The position numbers were made by a program, and so were the translations under genes. Below the pieces are notes generated by a model. The model worked only from the letters and a program-made list of their open reading frames with translations. It searched no databases and was not told the origin of the DNA. Below, piece after piece: positions 46,130 through 56,656 of a stretch of 64,000 nucleotides of DNA (its first letter is position 1; every line of letters starts with the position of its first letter). Source of the DNA: Tolypeutes matacus (Eukaryota; Chordata; Mammalia; Cingulata; Chlamyphoridae). Location of the stretch: positions 30,895,059 through 30,959,058 of the forward strand of contig JAKSZT010054334.1 in assembly GCA_026826555.1 (NCBI GenBank), written 5' to 3'.

Positions 46130-47420
46130 ATTAGAGAAGTTGTGCATATACAGAACAATCATGCATAAAATAAAGGATTCCCACATATCACCCTACTATT
46201 AATACCTTACATTGGTGTGGAACATTTGTTGTAATTGATGATAGCACATTTTTATAACTGTGCTATTAACTGTAGTTCATGGTTTAACTTAGGGTTCACT
46301 GTGTAGTGTAGTTGCATGGATCTTTCATTTTACTTTTTATTCTGTTACCATATATATAATCTAACATTCCCCCTTTTAATCACATTCAGATAGACATTTC
46401 AGTGCTGCTAATTACATTCACAGTGTTATGTTACCATCACGACCATCCCTCACCAAAACATTTCCATTATTCCAAATAGGAACCCCTTATATATTATGCC
46501 TTAATGTCCCATTCCCTATCCCCACCCTATCCCCTGGTAACCTGTATTCTAGATTTTGACTCTGTGAGTTTGCTTATTCTAATTATTTCAAATCAGTGAG
46601 ATCATACAATATCTGTCCTTTTGTGTCTGGTTTATTTCACTCAACATGATACCTTCAAGTTATCCATATTGTTGCATGTATCAAGACTTCATTCCTATTT
46701 ATGGCTGGATTATTTTCCACTCAATGTATGTGCCACATTTTATTTATCCAACCATCAGTTGGTGGAAACGTGGATTACTTCCATCTTTTGGCAATTGTGA
46801 ATAGTGCCACTCTGAACATTGTTGTGCAAAAATTTGCTCAAGTCCCTGCTTTCCATTCTTTTGGGTATATACCTAGTAATGGGATTGCCAGGTCATACGG
46901 TAATTGGTAATTCTATACTTAGCTTTTTGAGGAACTGCCAAACTATCTTCCACAGTGGTTACACCATTTTATATTGCCACCAGCAGTGAAGGAGTGTTCT
47001 TATTTCGCCACATCCTCTTCAACACTTGTTAATTTCTGTTTTTTTGGTTTTTTTTCCTAATAGTCACCATTCTAGTTGGTATGAAATACTGTCTCATTAT
47101 GGTTTTGATTTGCATTACTCTAATGGCTAATGATGTTGAGCAACTTTTCCTGTGTTTTTTGGTCATATGTATATCTTCAGAGAAATGTTCATTCAAATCT
47201 TTTGCCCATTTTTCAAATGGGTTGTTTGTCTTTTTGTTGTTGAGTATGGGATTTTTAAAATATGTTCTTGATACTAAACTCTTATCAGATATGTGGTATC
47301 CAAATATTTTCTTCCATTCTATAGATTTTTCTCCTTTCATACCAAAGTCCTTTGATGCACAAAAGCTTTAAATTTGATGACATACCATTTACCTATTTTT
47401 TCTTTTATGTTCAGGTATAA
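46130..47420 (-). mobile_element. Antisense L1 3' part (ORF2 C-terminus and 3' UTR)
   Basis: Reverse of L1 3' sequence: 'tgggtatatacctagtaatg', 'gattgccaggtcatacggta', 'gatttgcattactctaatgg'. The minus-strand frame at 47029-47340 keeps a piece of ORF2 C-terminus (PFEKWAKDLNEHFSEDIHM). It is 5' truncated near 47420 and has no intact ORF. Confidence 0.85.
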
Positions 47421-48774
47421 AATTTTAAGTTGGCAATTGTTTTATTTCTGTACTTTAAATATTTTACCCCTTTGCCTTCTTGCCTCCATAGCTTCTGATA
47501 AGGAATTCTCAATCTTATTCTTTTATCCAGGGTACATAACAAAGGGAGTTTGCCTGTATTAAGATGTGTGTATAAGCTACTATCTGAAATATCTTATTAA
47601 CACTTGTTGTCTGTGTTAGTAGCTCAGGGCTGTGTCTTTTTCTTCACTTTAATATAGCTAAACCAGAGTTAATATTTCCAGGAATATAAATAATGATTAC
47701 AAGTAAATGAATTACTTAATAACTGTGGGATGGATACATAAAATAAACAAAACCATGACAGGCAGGTTTACAAAATAAACACAGGACAGGCAGGTATTTA
47801 CAAAATAAATAAAAACACAACAAGCGTGTATTTACTGTCTTGTTCTAGTCACTGTTGAGTGCCTCAGCACTTCTGTTTTCTATTCTGACTATCTGAGAAT
47901 GATTAGGACTTCTCTAGTTGAGTTTGTTTTCTGACTTAAAGTATTTAATGTCCTTAGTCCATCAGAAGTCTTTTACCTTCATTTGTTGTTATCCTCATCA
48001 TTCACTTAGGAAAGCTCAGAGACTTTGGAACTTAAAAGTGTGAAATATTTCCTCTGCTAACAGCAACAAGTATTGTTTGGGCTTCAGCTGCTAACATAGT
48101 TGACCTCAAAAGTATCTTGTGGCATGACTTTTACTGCATATAGGCCTAGCATAACTTAGAGTGGCCTTTCTTAGGAAATGAAATTCTTAGAGCAGACCAG
48201 CATTTCCTCATGTCAGTTTCATAAAACACAAATCTAGAAAAGCATGACACCCCACCCCCCTGAAAAATGGGGGAGGTGATTCTTGGATCAAATAAGTTGA
48301 ATTAGTTAGGGGATTTCTGTATGCGGTTCCCCTCTTACAGAGGCACAGTGTCTACTGGTGTATTATAGTCTCTAATAAAGTCCTGCTGTAAAGAATCTGT
48401 TTAATATTTTAAAACTTGACCTGTCCAATCTTATTTGACCACATTTTTTTCTTATTAATCACCTAACAATAATCCCAAGGCCAAACATTCTGCCTTTATT
48501 CAGGCTGCTTTTTGCCATGGTCCGGCTCTTGGTAGCTAATAATTTGGAGATCGATCTTAACAGTCACCGGAAATTAGAAGTGTATCAATCAGCCTATCTT
48601 ATAAGAGCTATAAAAGAGCTCAATAGCTAGCCTCATCTGGAATTTTTACATTGGTCAGAATAAATATTACTTTTAATTCTTTAGAAATGCAGAAGTTCAT
48701 TACTTAAGCCAACTGTACTCTTCCACATCAGTACTTCTGTTCCTCAGATTTTAACCCAGAATGGAATGAGTAGA

Positions 48775-48900
48775 AACAGGCGAGCTTGTCTTGACCGGGC
48801 TGTGGTCTCAGGATGGGGTCACCTGGGCGGAGGGAGGCACCTAGTGCCGCACTGCTCCGCGTTGCTCATGGCTCACGCTTGCCCGTGGCATATCTCGTGA
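48775..48900. other. GC-rich intronic patch upstream of exon I
   Basis: Roughly 125 bp with several CpG dinucleotides (gggcggaggg, gccgcactgctccgcgttgc) in an otherwise AT-rich intron, 80-200 bp before the exon I acceptor. It matches no repeat I know. Could be an intronic splicing or regulatory element, or chance. Confidence 0.35.
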
Positions 48901-48981
48901 ATGGCTTCTGCTACCATTTTGTTGAAAATTACGATGTCATGCAGTTCTCTACCAAGTTACATATTTATTTGTTTTGTACAG

Positions 48982-49142
48982 TGATGGAGAGGGGAGGAAA
49001 AGAACCTCATCTACCTGCAGCAATGAGTCCCTAAGCGCTGGAGGAACCCCTGTCACTCCTCGCCGCATCTCCTGGCGGCAGCGCATTTTCCTCAGGGTGG
49101 CTTCGCCCATGAACAAGTCTTCCTCAGCAATGCAGCAACAAG
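48982..49142 (+). CDS. TBC1D4: TBC1D4 coding exon I (contains Ser751 equivalent)
   Basis: 161-nt exon, 53 codons with split ends, equivalent to human 741-795. Sequence begins [18 protein letters not shown], then [20 protein letters not shown]. Acceptor gttttgtacag, donor gtctgt; phase 2 in, phase 1 out. The Akt site R-K-R-T-S-S places the Ser751 equivalent at TCT 49010-49012. The [15 protein letters not shown] region is strongly conserved with TBC1D1 (RRHSWRQQIFLRVA) and lies in the calmodulin-binding/DUF3350 part. No break. Confidence 0.96.
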
Positions 49143-49439
49143 GTCTGTGCATCCTCGCTAAAGGACGATTCCATCTGCAAATCATAAGTTAGGGAATGGC
49201 GCCAAATGCGTGGTAGAGGAAGCAGTGTAAGTGATGACAGTGGAGAAATAACTTCACGTTCAGGATCTGATATAGCAGTTAACCACTTAGATACCATCAG
49301 AACACAAAACACATTCAGTAAATATTGTTGATGAATGAGTGAGTGTCTGAAATTCATTTTGGGCCTACTCCATGATGTATAGGGAACCGTGATAGAGATA
49401 GAAGAGAAGTCAGAGATCTTTTTATTATTAGAAATGTGA

Positions 49440-50330
49440 TATATTTTTTACCGGACTCAAATGTAAACAAACTGACAGAGAAATGATGAGCAATAAAGAA
49501 ATAGATGGTGATACACTATGCAAATATAAACCAAAATAGAGCAGAGACAGCTCTCTTTGAATATTAGATCCACTGGAAATTAAAGCAAAAACATCAAAAG
49601 GGGGAAAGTAAATGTACCAATGTAACAATAAGATTTAAGTCATAAGTGCATACAAAATTATTTAGCTTTGTGAACTAGAAAATATCACAACAGAATTTTG
49701 GAAGTAAAAAAATAGCTCTAGTGGGAGATTTTAACATATTCCTCTTAGAAAATTAATTGTAGAGAAAAATTAAATACAGATATTTGTGCAACACAATTAA
49801 CAAGCTTGGACTTCATAGAGTACATTGCCCTCTACAGAGAATATTGAGTCATTTTTAGCATACATGGCATATTCACAAAAATTAATTTATACTTAACCAC
49901 AAAGATTTTTAAATAAATCTCAATCATGATTGTTTATACTATATTCTCTGACCAGAGTACCCAAAAAAGAAAGAAAGAAATCAATCAACCAAGAATTAGA
50001 GGAAAACTAAAAATGTCATGTGTTTGGAAGTAAAAAATGGTACTCCTAAAAACTAGAAGAAAGAAAATATAATGATCAGGGCCCTACATACCAAGTTGAG
50101 TGGCATTTAGAAGGCAATCCATAGCCTTGAATGCTTTCATTAAAAATAAGTATGCCCAAAATCAAATGTACTAGGTGTTTAACTCAAGAAACTAGGAAAG
50201 GAATCATAGAGTAAAGTTAAAAGAAAACAAAACTTAAGGAAGTAAATAATAAGAGTAAGGGCAGAAGTCAATTAATAAAGCAAAGAAGAAAAGAAAACTT
50301 GTATTACCAAAGGTGAAATTGACTCTGCCA
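49440..50330 (+). mobile_element. Degenerate L1M relic, sense
   Basis: A-rich L1-like sequence with 'agtgggagattttaacatat' and 'cacagagtacattgccctct'-like text from the ORF2 endonuclease/linker region. No frame survives. Subfamily unknown. Confidence 0.55.
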
Positions 50331-50339
50331 AGTGTTGTC

Positions 50340-50650
50340 AGAGAAAGTGTCACAGAAAATTTAGTTATTTATTTAAACTCATTGCTGGGAGAAGAGTGGT
50401 TTGGAAAGAGGGAATGGTGAAGTTCTAGAGTCACCTGAAAACACTTGCAGGTCAGAATAATGAGAAGTTCTGCATAATAGGAGCATACGATAGGAGATTG
50501 AGACCTGAGACCAGAGTAGGATGGAATTTGTATGCCGTTCCCAGTCATTTGAACCTTGTTCTTTGGTATATAAGTAACCATTGAAATGTTTTAAGAGATA
50601 TGGTCATGTTTGCTAATAGGAATTTAATTGGCAGCAGTGCAAAGGCTGGC
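50340..50650. repeat. Ancient interspersed repeat (also near 10860)
   Basis: Shares general wording ('tttaagagatatggtcatgt', 'ggcagcagtgcaaaggctgg') with the tract at 10860-11010. Probably an L2-class relic; not identified. Confidence 0.35.
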
Positions 50651-51159
50651 TTGGCATGGGAGAGAGAGAGAGTTTTGCAGGAGGAAAGGGCACGGGTGGT
50701 GCTATCCTGGACAGAGACATGCCACCCTTGCTCAGCTGCTTGGCTCTTGATGCATTCTGGTGGCAGATTTAGACCTTAGGAGGTGACTAATATCTACCCT
50801 CTTAATCTTTTGTTTTGCACAGTCATAGAACTTATTTAGATAAATTGCGGAAGTATTAGCTTCTGGGGAAAGGCCAGGTCATTTTGAAGCACCTGTTTTA
50901 TAGGTCTTTTTGTCTTGAAAGAAGAAGTGGTGAAACGACATATGCTACCATTTCGCTGTGAGAGGGAAATCTGGAAGGGGAATTCAGTCTAATGAGTCTG
51001 CTTAAATCATTGGTTCCAGAAACTACCAGTTTCTAGGCAAGGGCTTTGTGAAAACCTTTAAATGTGCAAATGTAGGATGAGAGAGTGTCCATTCTAGAGA
51101 AAACTTCTATAGACTGGGTTACTCTTAAGGAATGCCTCTCACTGTTTTCTTCTATGCAG

Positions 51160-51369
51160 ATGGACTGGACAGGAATGAGTTGCTGCCTCTGTCGCCTCTT
51201 GCTCCAACCAAAGAGGAGGAACCGCTTGTTATATTCTTGTCTGGTGATGATGACCCAGAAAGAGTTGAAGAAAGAAAAAAATCAGAAGAACTGAGGAGTT
51301 TATGGAGAAAAGCGATACACCAACAGATCTTGTTGCTTCGAATGGAAAAAGAAAACCAGAAACTTGAAG
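51160..51369 (+). CDS. TBC1D4: TBC1D4 coding exon J (calmodulin-binding/linker to TBC)
   Basis: 210-nt exon, 69 codons with split ends, equivalent to human 795-865. [20 protein letters not shown], an acidic patch [20 protein letters not shown], then the highly conserved helix [20 protein letters not shown] that is shared with TBC1D1. Acceptor ttcttctatgcag, donor gttagc; phase 1 in and out. The helix contains the hydrophobic/basic pattern reported as calmodulin-binding in this family. Intact. Confidence 0.96.
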
Positions 51370-54300
51370 GTTAGCTTTCCATACAGGACTAAATGAAACA
51401 ACACTAAGATTTAAATCCCCCACATTTATTCTGACTCTCAGACTATACATAATTTGACTAGACTGTCTACCAGTTATAATTGTTATTTCTGTTTTGTGAA
51501 GTGGTTAAAACAGGGGATAGGTCAACTCAAGATATTTGCAGTTTTGTTTTATAGATTTAAAATATCAGAAGCCCTTAGAGTATTTTTGGGTAATATAGAA
51601 TGTAGATATATTGGAATCAATGTATTTGATATGACTGAAAGTTTAATATCATTGTGCATTACTTTAAAAACACACCTTCAATATGAAAAGCAAATCATCC
51701 TTTTGAACATGATTTTCAATTTTTATGTTCACCAAATTTGTAATAGGAGAAATATGCCTATTTCAAATAAATTCTTTCATAGATGCAATATAAATATCTA
51801 ATTATCTGTTATCAAATCAAAGTTCCTATCTTTTGTTACTTGTTATAAATAGTCTATTTTTAAAAAGCCAAAATAATCATTGCATTCATAACAGGATAAT
51901 TTATAATAAGTATTGTGCTATTGCTGATGTCTTATTGCTAAGTTTCTGAATACCAAATGCTTTAGAATGTATTTTTCAGACTTAGAAAGAATGATGTTAT
52001 TTACCCTACAACTGATAGAACAAGGAGATGCCAAAACCATACCAATCTCCAAAAAATGTATCAACACCAAGACCTTGGGCAAATTGCCTAAACTAAAACG
52101 GCCTTGTTTTTTTACATCTGTAGAGTGAAAGATCTAGGTTTAGCAGACCGTTTGATCTTTTACAATTATTGACAAATGTACAACCTGAATTTTCCTCTCA
52201 CTTGCTTTTATTGTAAGATCTGCTAAAAAGTGCTTTTAGACAGATGTTCACATTCCTGTGTTTATCATCTAAAGATTCCTTTTACTATACCTATTATAGT
52301 CAATCCATTTTTTATTTTAGCAATACTTATTATATATTTATTGTGTAAGGTCACAATTTATTTCTTATTACAATTTTTTTAGGAGAATGAAAGTACGTAA
52401 GATTTTAAATATACCTAGGAAATAAATACATCTTCTTGCCTTTAACATTATCTCAAATGCAATTATTTGTTATTGGCTTACCTTTTAAAAGATCTGCATG
52501 ATATACGGTATGCCCACTCAAGATTTCATAGATTTTGAAAGGATTTTTTTTTCAGATTTTTAAGCAATTAGTTATATCTTGAAATAACTCATATACAGAA
52601 AAGAGGATGGAAAAAAGATGGTTAGGATTTTTTTTAAAATTTAAAGCATGAAATTATATTTCATTAATAGTTGGGAGTATGTACAATTAGAACATACTCA
52701 ATATCAAAAGGTAGCTTTAGCATTATAGACTATTTGAGCTAGAAATGGAGATAGAGGTTATTTATTCCAATTCTCAGTCCATTTCTACAGCTGAGTTAGT
52801 TACTGACTTGGGGAGGTTAGACAGTGATTTACTGGCAGAACAAGTACTAAAACTCAAGTTTTTTCATCTTGGTACTTGGACTTTCCCCAGTATGCCACAG
52901 TATTTCTCAACTATGTGTACTAATATAAGGAAAAAGCATGGTTTACTACAAATGACGACATGTGTATTGTGAGGTCACTTATACTATATAAGTAGTATAT
53001 TCTTAAAATATATTCTCAGAAAACTTTATCAGCTCTATTTATTTCTCTGTTTACAAAATAAAGACAAACATAGCCTCACCCATTAAAATTCTAGCCAATG
53101 GATAAGTCATTTCTTGGTAGCTCTTTATTCTTGCCTACTTACTCAGTTGAAGTCAAGTATTAACTTCTCTCACTTCCATTACATCCTCTGGGCCTGAGGC
53201 TGGCCCTTAGTAGGTGCTTGTTATTTTTCTGAGTGAATAATGATCTAGAGGAGATTGGAGAGAAAAAAAATCTGAGGAAATATACTTTGTCTATCGTGAA
53301 GGAAATCATAAGTAAAGCTATATATAGGATTACATTTATTATTAACTTTAACAAACCATCTCTTTTTCTAAAATTTAGTTATTGTAAGAGAAATATAAGC
53401 AAATATTGAGAATCAAAGCTTAAACTGTGTTAGATAGCCATCTAGTGGCATCCTGGAGGAATATTTTTATAGTGCAATTATTTTCTTTAAATTATGTCTG
53501 GGATTTTTTTACTTCCCTGCTTGACTAATAGTCTTTTATAAGAAATTTTAATTGTTTTGAAATGGTTTCAGACACACTGAGTAAAGAGTAACAGTCTGTT
53601 CTGCTATTGTTTTTGTGCTGTCGAGGACTTATTGGATGTGTGACAAAATTTATTTTGCAGAAGGTAAGGCGATTGATTACTGTGAGCTTAAACAAATACA
53701 CATTACTCTGAGAGATTCCTGTCTATGAAAAGTAACTATTTCCAGTGTGATCCTCGGGAAAGTGAATAAATAAAACTCACATGTTTGTCCTTGTTTCTCC
53801 CCATTTAAAATTAATTATTTAAGGTAAAGAAAGGTAGGATAGTCATTGTTTATAGGCATTTCTTTTAATGAGCTTTGGGCCTATAATTTAGGCCATCAAA
53901 CGAAAGGATTCTATATTATTTTAAAAATGGAAATAATCTTGACTTCAGTAAAATGAGGTTTTCTCTTTAAGATTAAAAAATTGAGCATGAGAACACATTC
54001 CTAGTGTCAAGGGCAGCTTTGATAACTCTGGAAATAGTTACAAAAGTATCAGGTTATCGTGTTCAAACCAAGGTTAGCCTGAGGCATTGTTCTCTCCCAT
54101 GGTGTATATAATATATTAACACCTTAATGGTGTTTAAAGCTACACAGGCTTCTATCACATTAGCAAAATTTTGAAATTTATAATATAGCACATATGGTTT
54201 GCTTTTTTATGCTTAGCAGAGTTCCCATCTGTGTATAAGGCACAGAGTAAAACCTCCTTAGGAAGTTCTTTCTGATATTTTCTCACATGGCTTGAGTTTG

Positions 54301-54685
54301 AGAATCTTTCAGGAATCTTCAACTCTTTTTTTTCTAAGAAGTTTTCTTTTTGAGAAAGTTTTAGTAGTTGACTCCTAAAAGTCATTTGTTGTGGTTCTCC
54401 AAATAAAGTAAAATGTTTTGAAATACTATGTTTTAGGGAGGCGGCTGTGGCTCAATCAGTAGGGCTCCCGTTTGCCATGTGGGGGGCCCCGGGTTCGGTT
54501 CCTGGGGCCTCCTGGTGGGGGCGGGCCTGCCTGCACGGCGTGGTTGGCTGATCCAGTGAGCACGGGCAGCAAGGGGGGGATAAATGAGTAAATAAATAAA
54601 ATCTTTAAAAAAAAAAAAAAAAGAAAAAGAAATACTATGTTTTAAAAACACATTGGTCTTACATAAATTCTCTTAATTTTCTTAG
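51370..54685 (+). other. TBC1D4: TBC1D4 intron J-K
   Basis: 3.3 kb, strongly AT-rich and otherwise unremarkable. The only repeat I recognise is the DAS SINE at 54436-54629, which ends about 55 bp before the exon K acceptor. Confidence 0.8.
54436..54629 (+). mobile_element. DAS-type SINE, sense, close to exon K
   Basis: Full-length with box A TGGCTCAATCAG and box B GGTTCGGTTCC. Exact 15-bp duplication AAATACTATGTTTTA at 54421-54435 and 54630-54644. Its A-rich tail lies close to the exon K polypyrimidine tract, which it leaves untouched. Confidence 0.94.
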
Positions 54686-54844
54686 CAAGTAGAGATGAAC
54701 TCCAGTCCAGAAAAGTTAAGTTGGACTATGAAGAAGTCGGTGTATGTCAGAAGGAAGTCTTAATAACCTGGGATAAGAAGTTGTTAAACTGCAGAGCTAA
54801 AATCAGATGTGATATGGAAGATATTTATACTTCGCTTAAAGAAG
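54686..54844 (+). CDS. TBC1D4: TBC1D4 coding exon K
   Basis: 159-nt exon, 52 codons with split ends, equivalent to human 865-918: [40 protein letters not shown] and [11 protein letters not shown]. Acceptor ttaattttcttag, donor gtattc; phase 1 in and out. It is the helical segment directly before the TBC domain, where TBC1D4 and TBC1D1 remain alignable. No disruption. Confidence 0.95.
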
Positions 54845-55139
54845 GTATTCTGGATCATCCTAATTTTTTGTATGTTTGTTTTTGTTTTTGTTTTGTTTTG
54901 GACAAAGGCTTCAGAGCTTTTTGATTTGTACAACTCAGAAATAATTTTGTCTTTGTAATTTGTTTCTGCCTATAGTTAGTGACTCAATTGGTAAGAAAGT
55001 GGTGCTAATAGAGATACTGTCCCCAAGGAGGTAACAGATAACTGTCCTACAGACTTGCTGCCTACTTCACCCAGCTGCTTTCAGCTCTGTGTTGTTGTTG
55101 ACCAAAGAGAGAGTTACATGGATGCATACAAATCTTTGA

Positions 55140-55275
55140 TCACATATATATACACATAATTCAGTTACATACTTGACTCATTTGCACATTTTATCAAAAG
55201 TGTTTATGTACATATATGTGCATGTTTATATGCATGTGCATATGCATGTATATGTGTGTATATATACAGATTTAT
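55140..55275. repeat. Imperfect (TG/CATA)n microsatellite
   Basis: Runs of tatatata, gtgcatgt and catatgcatg over about 130 bp. Confidence 0.75.
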
Positions 55276-55819
55276 ATTCTGATTAATCCATCAGTTTTAC
55301 TTCTACTCATTCATTCATTTTAATTTGGAGAAATTGCTTTTATTTAGCTATTGTATTGCTTTTTTGTTTCATTGCTGTTATACCATATAAAATACCTGAT
55401 ATTTAAAAATTTTAAACTTAAAATGAAAACTAATATATGAATATTTTGGGTGTAGTTTCTGTGACCCATATTAAACATATTAAAATAAGAATCTCCTTGG
55501 CCTGAATAAACTGGGCATAAATTAGAAATCCCAAAATTGCCAAAGAAATCTATAATGAATCTTGTCTTAAAAACCTGTGAAAATATGTGGAACTCTTGCA
55601 TAGTTAAATACTGATTGATTCTGTAAGGTGCTACGTTGACAAGGCTAACATACTGGTAATCTTCCTTGAAGATTTGGGAATCCTAAAGCTTTTCCTTGAA
55701 TGTATTATATAGGAGACAAAACAGTGGTTAGTAAATGTATGTGGGATGCAGATCACACCATTCCTTGGTGTGTCTTGTAAAGATGTTTTAGTGCCATTCA
55801 CCTTTGCTTTTCTTGCCAT

Positions 55820-56380
55820 CTAAATTTCTTAGCACTGTGCTCATGGCTCTCCACAATCTCTCCTCCCTCTACCGCCTAGTCTCACTTTGTCCTTCTCCCT
55901 ACCTGGTATCGTGTGCTCCAGAGACGCTAAACTACTTTGGGTCCCAGTATGTCCCAGGCTATTTCTTGCATCAATGCTCCAGCCCCCAGCCCCCCTTACT
56001 TCCCTGCCTTTTCCCTATTTCCACCTCCTTTCTTTCTGTCCCTCACTCCTGTTTTCTCTCCCCTTTCCTTCATTCCTCCCAGGGTCTTCACACAGTCCCA
56101 TCCTGAAACAGTTGCTGTACACTCCTAGCCTGGATAATTCTATTATCCCTCAGGTCTCAACTCAAATATCAGTTCTTCAGAGTGCCACCACCCCAAACTA
56201 AATTAGTTTCCCTGTGTTATCCTTTCCCTTGGTTCCTTCCCTTTAACCTTATTTATCACAATTGGCAATGTATATGGTTGTATTTGTTTTAATGATTTCT
56301 CCCTCCACCACTGCACAGCCAGCACCTACGACAGCACTTTGCACAAGTTATTTATTGAATGAATGGATGAATGAATGAGA
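55820..56380 (+). mobile_element. L2 LINE 3' end, sense
   Basis: C/T-rich L2-type 3' region with 'ctcaactcaaatatcagttc', 'cccttggttccttccctttaa' and the terminal 'gttatttattgaatgaatgg' plus TGAATGAATGA repeats characteristic of L2. The three overlapping frames here (55804-56201) are by-products. Confidence 0.75.
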
Positions 56381-56656
56381 CTAGTGTTCTTGAGAGTGGA
56401 AACTGCTTCCTTCATCTCTCAATGATGATAAATCGTCAGTGCCCTGCTCTATACACCATTACTTACTGTGTGCTCAGGCAATTGTTTGTTTAACTGAAGT
56501 GAATTAACTATTTATGTAATTAGTATTGTATAGATTAAAGCAGCCCATTCATATTACTATTGGTTCATTTAATGAGTTAAGGAAAGTTACTATCTAAATG
56601 GTCATTTGATATGTTGTCTTTTATTCATTCAACAAATGTTTATTAAGAAGTAAGGT

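Larger units (their letters stand above)
43906..48981 (+). other. TBC1D4: TBC1D4 intron H-I
   Basis: 5.1 kb. Holds a DAS SINE (44258-44440), an antisense L1 (46130-47420) and, just before the acceptor, a GC-rich non-repeat patch (48775-48900). 44460-46100 and 47450-48770 show nothing recognisable. Confidence 0.8.
49143..51159 (+). other. TBC1D4: TBC1D4 intron I-J
   Basis: 2-kb intron: degenerate sense L1 at 49440-50330 and an old repeat at 50340-50650. The remaining 500 bp before exon J looks unique. Confidence 0.75.

Noticed and set aside
51454..51801. 115-codon frame following exon J
   Set aside because: AT-rich intron, no homology recognised, no splice signals joining it to TBC1D4.
55804..56201. 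Overlapping proline-rich frames of about 100 codons
   Set aside because: C/T-rich L2 3' region; three frames are open at once, which is a composition effect.
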